Shown here piece after piece: positions 1 through 3,593 of a stretch of DNA of 5,611 nt (its first letter is position 1; each line of letters opens with the position of its first letter). A program made the position numbers and the translations under genes. The DNA is taken from positions 1-5,611 of the forward strand of contig CALWMT010000181.1 of the NCBI GenBank assembly GCA_944382045.1, given 5' to 3'. This DNA comes from an uncultured Enterocloster sp. Its GTDB lineage: Bacteria; Bacillota; Clostridia; Lachnospirales; Lachnospiraceae. The notes beneath the pieces were generated by a model. That model was not told the origin of the DNA, did no database searches, and saw nothing but the letters and a program-made list of their open reading frames with translations.

Positions 1-428
1 CGCTTTACCTCCAGGCCCGCGATCTTGCCCGCATCCTTGGTGGCCTGGCGCTGGGCGTCATTGAAATACGCCGGAACCGTGATAACCGCCTCGGTTACCG
101 TCTCGCCCAGATAGCTCTCTGCATCCGCCTTCAGCTTCTGCAGAATCATAGCGGAAATCTCCTGGGGCGTGTACTTCTTGCCGTCGATATCCACCTTGTA
201 ATCCGTGCCCATGTGGCGCTTGATAGAGGAGATGGTCCGATCCGCATTGGTCACTGCCTGGCGCTTTGCCGGCTCACCGATGAGGCGCTCTCCGTTCTTA
301 GTAAACGCAACGATGGACGGTGTGGTCCGCACACCCTCTGCATTGGCGATAACGGTTGGCTTTCCGCCTTCCATAACGGCCACGCAGCTATTGGTAGTAC
401 CTAAGTCAATACCTATAATCTTGCTCAT
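1..428 (-). CDS. dnaK: Chaperone DnaK (Hsp70), N-terminal 142 residues, cut by window edge
   Basis: DnaK is the cytoplasmic ATP-dependent Hsp70 chaperone that works with DnaJ and the exchange factor GrpE. Only the start of the nucleotide-binding domain is present. Visible motifs are the phosphate-1 loop IGIDLGTTNSC (residues 5-15), TPSIVAF (36-42), GEPAKRQAVTN (51-61), Lys70 in SIKR (the catalytic lysine position of E. coli DnaK), and AVITVPAYFNDAQRQATKDAG (114-134, quoted in part), whose proline 119 matches the family's allosteric switch proline. Between IKRHMG and the YTPQEISA helix it lacks the roughly 20-25-residue segment found in Gram-negative DnaKs, which is a Firmicute-type trait. The ATG at 428-426 is preceded by AGGAGG (442-437) at 8 nt spacing. 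It is the third gene of the operon, 56 bp after grpE. The frame is open to base 1, ending in codon 142 plus two bases of an Arg codon, so the truncation comes from the window, not a mutation. Confidence 0.98.
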   Translation of the reverse strand, partial: MSKIIGIDLGTTNSCVAVMEGGKPTVIANAEGVRTTPSIVAFTKNGERLIGEPAKRQAVTNADRTISSIKRHMGTDYKVDIDGKKYTPQEISAMILQKLKADAESYLGETVTEAVITVPAYFNDAQRQATKDAGKIAGLEVK

Positions 429-443
429 AGTCTTTTCCTCCTA

Positions 444-471
444 AATATATTTAGAAATGTGTAAATGTCAA
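444..471 (-). promoter_or_regulatory. Promoter-like sequence in the grpE-dnaK gap (uncertain)
   Basis: On the minus strand a perfect TTGACA (471-466) is followed after 16 nt by TATATT (449-444, 5/6 match to TATAAT). A 14-bp perfect palindrome, CTAAATATATTTAG (441-454), covers the -10 and touches the dnaK SD. A start about 7 nt past the -10 would fall inside the SD, leaving almost no leader. The match may therefore be fortuitous in an AT-rich gap, or the palindrome may act at RNA level. This is a sequence match only. Confidence 0.25.
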
Positions 472-484
472 ATCATCTCGGGCG

Positions 485-1159
485 CTAATTGGCTACCTTC
501 ACCATGCTGTGTCTCACCACGCTGTCCCGGTACATGTAGCCCTTCTGAAGCTCCTCAGCCACCACATTCTCTCCAAGGCTCTCGTCCTCCACATGCATCA
601 CCGCATTGTGGAAGCTGGGATCAAATTCTTTTCCCACAGCCTCGATGGCCTTCACCCCTGCGTCCTCCAGGGTTTTCTGGAACTGCTTATATATCATCTC
701 CATCCCCTGGACAAAGGATGACTCCTTCTCGTCCTCGGGGACAGAGGCTAAGCCTCTCTCAAAATTGTCAACGACAGGGAGGATCCTCTCAATGATGTCC
801 TTGGCCCCCATCTCGTACATAGCGGACTTTTCTTTCTCCGTCCGCTTGCGGAAATTGTCAAACTCCGCCATCTGGCGCTTCACCCGGTCGGTGAGCTCCT
901 CGATCTTCTCATCCCTGGGATCCTTCTTTTTCTTGAAAAATCCCTTCTTCTCAGCCGTTTCTTTCTCCGGCTCTCCTGTCTCCGCCTTGCCGGCCTCTTC
1001 ACCGGCCGCGCCCTCCTTCGGGGCCTGGGCGTCTGCCGAAGCTTTCTCTGCCTGGCTCTCCTCTTCTCCCTGGCACGCCTTCTCCTCCTGCATCTGAGAA
1101 TCCGCAGCCGTCTCCTTCATTTCCTCTCTCTGCTCCTCTGTCTTCATCTCTTCACTCAC
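485..1159 (-). CDS. grpE: GrpE, nucleotide-exchange factor for DnaK
   Basis: GrpE is the cytoplasmic homodimeric cofactor that releases ADP from DnaK and acts as a thermosensor. The protein is 224 aa against about 190-200 in E. coli and B. subtilis; the extra length is an acidic, Glu/Ala/Lys-rich low-complexity N-terminus (about 1-70) with a basic patch KKGFFKKKK (71-79). The long-helix dimerisation segment follows (about 83-118, including EFDNFRKRTEKEK), then ILPVVDNFERGL (126-137). The beta-wing head holds FDPSFHNAV (179-187) and the C-terminal GYMYRDSVVRHSMVKV (207-222), both typical of the family. The start chosen is GTG (1159-1157) because AGGTGA lies 6 nt upstream. An in-frame ATG four codons later (Met5) has no properly spaced SD. 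It begins 6 bp after the hrcA stop, so translation is probably coupled. It ends in TAG. Confidence 0.97.
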   Translation of the reverse strand: MSEEMKTEEQREEMKETAADSQMQEEKACQGEEESQAEKASADAQAPKEGAAGEEAGKAETGEPEKETAEKKGFFKKKKDPRDEKIEELTDRVKRQMAEFDNFRKRTEKEKSAMYEMGAKDIIERILPVVDNFERGLASVPEDEKESSFVQGMEMIYKQFQKTLEDAGVKAIEAVGKEFDPSFHNAVMHVEDESLGENVVAEELQKGYMYRDSVVRHSMVKVAN

Positions 1160-1171
1160 AGCCTATCACCT
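1157..1171 (-). promoter_or_regulatory. SD and GTG start of grpE, overlapping the hrcA stop
   Basis: On the minus strand AGGTGA (1171-1166) contains the TGA stop of hrcA (1168-1166) and sits 6 nt before GTG (1159-1157). This fixes the grpE start and implies that ribosomes finishing hrcA feed grpE initiation. Confidence 0.75.
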
Positions 1172-2218
1172 TTCATCCTTTTTAAATGCCATATCCAGCT
1201 GGCCCATAAGGGTCCGAAGAGTCGTAAGCACCTTCTCGTAATCCATCCGCTTCGGTCCTATAATACCCACGGTTCCTCGCAGGCCTCCGCCAAGATCATA
1301 ATTGGCTGTCACCACACTGCAGTCCTTCATGGACTGCACCGGGGTTTCATCTCCGATGTAAACCTGAATTCCAGCCTCACCATCCTGGCTCTCATTTACC
1401 TCAGATACAAATTCCTTCAATGCTTCCTTATGCTCCAGAGCACCGATCAGCTCACTGGCCTTTCCGTCCTCTGTCAGCTCCGGATACTTGAAAATGTTGG
1501 TGGCACCGCTGGTATAGATCTGCAGGTCCTCTTCCCCTGCCCGGATGGCCTCCGCCACCTCATTCAGCACCAGGTCCACTACCCGGCTGTGTATGCCTGC
1601 ATCTCCCTTCAGCCGGCTGATCACATCCAAATTGATATCCTCTATCGTAAGTCCATTCAGGCTGCTGTTCAAAAGAATATTGAGGTTCAAAAGCTCTTCG
1701 TCAGCCAGATCCTCCGTCAGATCTATCATGGTGTTCTTGACGATATTGCCTTCCACCACGACCACCACCAAAAGCTTTCCTGTCTCCACCTTCGACAGCT
1801 GAATAAACTTCAGCTTTGTCTTGTGGTAGCTGGGACCGCTTATCATGGCGGCATAATTGGTATTGGAGGCAAGGACCTGTGCCATCTTCTTTAAAACCAG
1901 CTCCAGGCGGTCCACCTTTTGGACCATCATATCTTTAAACTCTGTGACCTCATTTTCCTTTTCCTGCATGATCTGGTTCACGTAAAACCGGTACCCCTTA
2001 TCAGAGGGAATCCTGCCTGCGGATGTATGGGGCTGTATAATATAGCCCATCTCCTCCAGATCAGACATCTCATTGCGGATGGTGGCAGAACTGAGCTTCA
2101 GCTCCGAATACTTGGAAATCGTCCGCGACCCCACCGGCTCCCCGGTTTCCAGATAGGTCTGTATGATCGCCTTCAATATGGTAACCTTGCGGTCATCCAG
2201 CTGATCATTGCCTGTCAT
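1166..2218 (-). CDS. hrcA: Heat-inducible transcription repressor HrcA
   Basis: HrcA is the dimeric repressor of class I heat-shock operons; it binds CIRCE, and in B. subtilis GroEL promotes its active form. The protein is 350 aa, normal for the family. An N-terminal winged helix-turn-helix (about 10-78) contains YLETGEPVGSRTIS (22-35), LSSATIRNEMSDLEEMGYI (42-60) and HTSAGRIPSDKGYRFYV (64-80). The GAF-like dimerisation and inserted regions follow (about 95-330), ending in the family's C-terminal motif GTVGIIGPKRMDYEKV (315-330). The ATG at 2218-2216 has a strong SD, GGAGGTGA (2230-2223), 4 nt away. It is the first gene of the operon and its own CIRCE lies 22 bp upstream of the start codon, so it is autoregulated. 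An alternative identity is very unlikely. Confidence 0.98.
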   Translation of the reverse strand: MTGNDQLDDRKVTILKAIIQTYLETGEPVGSRTISKYSELKLSSATIRNEMSDLEEMGYIIQPHTSAGRIPSDKGYRFYVNQIMQEKENEVTEFKDMMVQKVDRLELVLKKMAQVLASNTNYAAMISGPSYHKTKLKFIQLSKVETGKLLVVVVVEGNIVKNTMIDLTEDLADEELLNLNILLNSSLNGLTIEDINLDVISRLKGDAGIHSRVVDLVLNEVAEAIRAGEEDLQIYTSGATNIFKYPELTEDGKASELIGALEHKEALKEFVSEVNESQDGEAGIQVYIGDETPVQSMKDCSVVTANYDLGGGLRGTVGIIGPKRMDYEKVLTTLRTLMGQLDMAFKKDER

Positions 2219-2240
2219 CTGCTCACCTCCCTGCTTGTTA

Positions 2241-2267
2241 TTAGCACTCGATCAATTGGAGTGCTAA
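2241..2267. promoter_or_regulatory. CIRCE operator (HrcA binding site)
   Basis: A perfect 9-9-9 inverted repeat: TTAGCACTC (2241-2249), 9-nt spacer GATCAATTG, GAGTGCTAA (2259-2267). It matches the CIRCE consensus at every arm position. It lies at about +8 to +34 of the predicted hrcA transcript, so HrcA binding would block initiation or clearance. In the RNA it would form a 5'-leader stem-loop just ahead of the hrcA SD. Confidence 0.98.
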
Positions 2268-2281
2268 CATCTACATTCCAT

Positions 2282-2310
2282 ACTATATTCCTTCTTAAGA
2301 CATTTGTCAA
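2282..2310 (-). promoter_or_regulatory. Sigma-A-type promoter of the hrcA-grpE-dnaK operon
   Basis: On the minus strand a perfect TTGACA (2310-2305) and TATAGT (2287-2282, 5/6) are separated by 17 nt. The predicted transcription start is near 2275, giving a leader of about 56 nt that carries CIRCE and the hrcA SD. An A/T tract immediately upstream (2321-2331) could serve as an UP element. Confidence 0.9.
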
Positions 2311-2317
2311 GAGTGAA

Positions 2318-2334
2318 ACGAAAAAATTTTTCGT
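2318..2334. repeat. AT-rich near-perfect palindrome between the divergent promoters
   Basis: ACGAAAAA and TTTTTCGT form 8-bp arms around a single A. It lies just upstream of the hrcA -35 box, where UP elements sit, and about 25 bp from the -35 of the opposite promoter. It could be an UP element, a bent A-tract or a protein-binding site. It is not followed by a coding end, so it is unlikely to be a terminator for either neighbour. Confidence 0.5.
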
Positions 2335-2358
2335 AATAGCTCCTTAACCCTTTTTTGC

Positions 2359-2386
2359 TTGACAAGTAACAATTTTGTAATATAAT
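2359..2386 (+). promoter_or_regulatory. Consensus sigma-A promoter of the first 3D-domain gene
   Basis: TTGACA (2359-2364), 16-nt spacer, TATAAT (2381-2386): both hexamers are perfect. A T-run lies just upstream (2351-2356). The start should fall near 2393, giving a leader of about 40 nt with SD GAGG (2421-2424). Such a strong core promoter probably needs no activator, and its spacer is fully occupied by a WalR-like element. Confidence 0.88.
2365..2381 (+). promoter_or_regulatory. WalR (YycF)-like box in the promoter spacer of the first 3D gene
   Basis: AGTAAC-AATTT-TGTAAT fits the published Bacillus WalR consensus TGTWAH-N5-TGTWAH at 11 of 12 defined positions (the first base is A instead of T). 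It runs from the end of the -35 to the first base of the -10. A bound regulator would therefore be expected to repress. The same element, 19 of 21 bases identical, occurs inverted upstream of the next gene. That WalR binds here is inference. Confidence 0.5.
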
Positions 2387-2432
2387 ATAAAACAAACGCC
2401 CACACAACTGTAAAGATTGCGAGGTATTTTTT

Positions 2433-2900
2433 ATGCATAAAATTATGAAGAAGGTCTTACTGATGGCTGCGGTCCTCTGCCTCAGCCTGATGTCAGCTTT
2501 TCCGGCCCTGGCGCTGGGAGCTGTGACCGAGATTGTTGATGATACGGATTATGTCAATTCCGGCCCTGGCGCTGAGCAGGCCCCTGAGGAGGAGCCCGCG
2601 CAGGCCCAGGAGGTTTCATTGGGAATGTTCACCGTGACTGGCTACTGCGGATGTGACCGCTGTTCCAGCGGCAATAACCTGACCTACTCCGGTACGGTTC
2701 CCACTCCCAATCACACCATTTCCGCTGATCTCACCCACTATCCCATCGGCACCAAGCTCCGCATCGGAGATGTCGTCTATACCGTTGAGGATAAGGGCTC
2801 TTCCGTCAAGGGGAATGTAGTGGATATCTTCTACGCTTCCCACGAGGAGGCTCTGGCCAAGGGAACCTACAAGGCGGAGGTCTTTCTTGTTCAGAAGTAA
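2433..2900 (+). CDS. Secreted 3D-domain protein (YocH/YuiC-type, probable peptidoglycan hydrolase), copy 1
   Basis: A 155-aa exported protein. Residues 1-27 form a signal peptide (basic MHKIMKK, hydrophobic LLMAAVLCLSL, probable signal peptidase I site after ALA, 25-27). An acidic Glu/Ala/Pro-rich linker follows (about 32-60), then a single 3D domain to the C-terminus. The three family aspartates are visible: D99 in SADLTHYPIGT, D120 in YTVEDKG, D131 in GNVVDIFY. A GYCGCDRCS cysteine cluster (70-78) opens the domain. The 3D fold resembles the catalytic part of MltA-type lytic transglycosylases; B. subtilis YuiC and YocH are muralytic relatives. It lacks the LysM or G5 modules found in some relatives. 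The start is supported by GAGG at 8 nt; ATG at 2445 is 20 nt from it. It is more divergent than its neighbour: family DP is DL, and the glycines after ED are SS. It is monocistronic, with its own promoter and terminator. Substrate and activity are inferred. Confidence 0.93.
   Translation: MHKIMKKVLLMAAVLCLSLMSAFPALALGAVTEIVDDTDYVNSGPGAEQAPEEEPAQAQEVSLGMFTVTGYCGCDRCSSGNNLTYSGTVPTPNHTISADLTHYPIGTKLRIGDVVYTVEDKGSSVKGNVVDIFYASHEEALAKGTYKAEVFLVQK
2500..2574 (+). repeat. 17-bp perfect direct repeat within the first 3D gene, read in two frames
   Basis: TTCCGGCCCTGGCGCTG occurs at 2500-2516 and 2558-2574, and ATGTCA precedes each copy by 1-4 nt (2490-2495 and 2551-2556). The offset of the 17-mer is 58 nt, so the copies are read in different frames. 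The first encodes the end of the signal peptide (PALAL), the second part of the linker (SGPGAE). This looks like local duplication and not selection on protein sequence. Confidence 0.85.
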
Positions 2901-2936
2901 TTCCCTTGAATTTATTTATGAATAGCATCAGCAAAA

Positions 2937-2969
2937 GGCGTACAGGAAAAAAGCCTGTACGTCTTTTTT
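2937..2969 (+). terminator. Intrinsic terminator after the first 3D gene
   Basis: A 10-bp stem (GGCGTACAGG 2937-2946 with CCTGTACGTC 2954-2963, one G-T pair), loop AAAAAAG, then six T (2964-2969). The four A before the stem could pair with the T-run, so it may also work weakly on the opposite strand. It lies 37 bp past the stop codon and separates the two 3D genes into different transcription units. Confidence 0.92.
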
Positions 2970-2995
2970 GTCATATATTACAAATTTGTTACATA
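2968..2995 (+). promoter_or_regulatory. Possible weak promoter of the second 3D gene
   Basis: TTGTCA (2968-2973, 5/6) starts inside the terminator T-run. By analogy with the first gene a -10 should follow after 16-17 nt, but only TACATA (2990-2995, 3/6) is there; another weak candidate is TACTAT (3001-3006). A promoter is needed because a strong terminator precedes the gene, yet its core is poor, which would suit a regulator-dependent promoter. The exact placement is uncertain. Confidence 0.3.
2977..2993 (-). promoter_or_regulatory. WalR (YycF)-like box upstream of the second 3D gene
   Basis: Read on the minus strand, TGTAAC-AAATT-TGTAAT fits TGTWAH-N5-TGTWAH at all 12 defined positions. Because the element is nearly palindromic, the plus strand also reads TATTAC-AAATT-TGTTAC (2976-2992, 11/12). 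It lies 77 bp upstream of the chosen start codon, in the probable promoter region. Bacillus WalR regulates the 3D-domain autolysin gene yocH, which makes this assignment plausible but unproven. Confidence 0.55.
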
Positions 2996-3055
2996 TCATG
3001 TACTATCCAGCTTGTCCTGCAATTTTGCACAGCACCTATGGAAATATCTTGATTC

Positions 3056-3072
3056 GGAGGGAAATGTACATG
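3056..3072 (+). promoter_or_regulatory. SD that decides the start of the second 3D gene
   Basis: GGAGG (3056-3060) lies 9 nt before ATG 3070-3072, but only 3 nt before the alternative ATG 3064-3066, which is too close. An in-frame TTG at 2968 lies within the upstream terminator and has no SD. The 3070 start also gives a clean signal peptide. Confidence 0.7.
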
Positions 3073-3549
3073 AAATGCCGACATCTTCTCGCAGGAGTCT
3101 GTCTGTCAGTCCTGCTCACCGCTGCCGCAGAGCTCTGCACCGCTGCCGCTGACGGGGCTCCGGCGGAGCTGGAATCCACCGCATCCAGCCAGTCTCAGGA
3201 GCAGGCGGACGCGCCCCTTCTTACCCCGCTGGGCATATTCACCACCACAGGCTACTGTCCCTGCGAGAGCTGCTCCGGCCGCTGGGGACGGCTTACAAGC
3301 ACCGGCGTTCTTGCATGCGCCGGGCATACCGCAGCTGTGGATCCCCAGGTCATACCCTATGGATCCAGGCTTATGATCAACGGCACAATTTACACCGCAG
3401 AGGACTGCGGCGGCGGTGTAAATGGAAATCATATCGATATTTTCTACAGCACCCATGAGGAATGCCGCGTTCACGGAACCCAGACAGCAGAGGTCTATCT
3501 GGTTCAGCAGGCGGCTGCTCAGGATGCTGCTCCTTCCCCTCTTTCATAA
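3070..3549 (+). CDS. Secreted 3D-domain protein (YocH/YuiC-type, probable peptidoglycan hydrolase), copy 2
   Basis: A 159-aa exported protein from ATG 3070. Its signal peptide is MKCRHLLAGVCLSVLLTAAA (1-20) with likely cleavage in the Ala-rich stretch at 18-27; a Ser/Gln/Ala linker follows (about 28-52). A single 3D domain (about 54-146) carries D91 in AAVDPQVIPYGSRL, D112 in YTAEDCGGGVNGN and D123 in HIDIFYSTHEE, closer to the family pattern than copy 1. The GYCPCESCSG cluster (61-70) matches the one in copy 1, and about half the domain positions are identical by eye, so they are tandem paralogues. Oddities are Cys113 directly after the catalytic-type ED, where Thr is usual, and further Cys82 and Cys132. 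The signal region contains a 21-nt-offset in-frame repeat of CACCGCTGCCGC (3117 and 3138), encoding TAAA twice. No wall-binding module or lipobox is seen. Peptidoglycan cleavage is inferred from the family. Confidence 0.93.
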   Translation: MKCRHLLAGVCLSVLLTAAAELCTAAADGAPAELESTASSQSQEQADAPLLTPLGIFTTTGYCPCESCSGRWGRLTSTGVLACAGHTAAVDPQVIPYGSRLMINGTIYTAEDCGGGVNGNHIDIFYSTHEECRVHGTQTAEVYLVQQAAAQDAAPSPLS

Positions 3550-3554
3550 GAAAT

Positions 3555-3593
3555 CCGGCGGGGCGGGCCTGTCTCAGCCCGTTCCCCCGCCGG
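3555..3593. terminator. GC-rich hairpin between convergent genes, probable bidirectional terminator
   Basis: The outer stem CCGGCGGGG (3555-3563) pairs with CCCCGCCGG (3585-3593), and the inner stem CGGGC (3564-3568) pairs with GCCCG (3577-3581). There is a 3-nt bulge (3582-3584) and an 8-nt loop that holds the stop codon of the SpoIID-type gene. It follows the second 3D gene by 5 bp. The following T-runs are short on both sides (CTCTTT on plus, TTTCTT on minus), so termination may be inefficient or factor-assisted. Confidence 0.6.

Noticed and set aside
606..1097. 163-codon plus-strand open frame opposite grpE
   Set aside because: It is low-complexity Ser/Phe-rich translation of the complement of the Glu/Lys-rich GrpE tail, with no SD or family resemblance.
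1430..1894. 154-codon plus-strand open frame opposite hrcA
   Set aside because: It lies fully inside a convincing HrcA coding region and has no independent signals.
2219..2432. CtsR or sigma-B type stress sites near the hrcA promoter
   Set aside because: No heptad repeat of the CtsR type and no GTTT/GGGTAT-like pair found. CIRCE plus a sigma-A promoter explains the region.
2968..3069. N-terminal extension of the second 3D gene from TTG 2968 (34 extra residues)
   Set aside because: The TTG lies in the T-run of the upstream terminator, has no SD, and would bury the signal peptide. GGAGG at 3056-3060 fits ATG 3070.
3070..3150. Lipoprotein signal in the second 3D protein
   Set aside because: Cys11 (AGVC) and Cys23 (AELC) do not fit the lipobox pattern ending in Gly/Ala/Ser-Cys.
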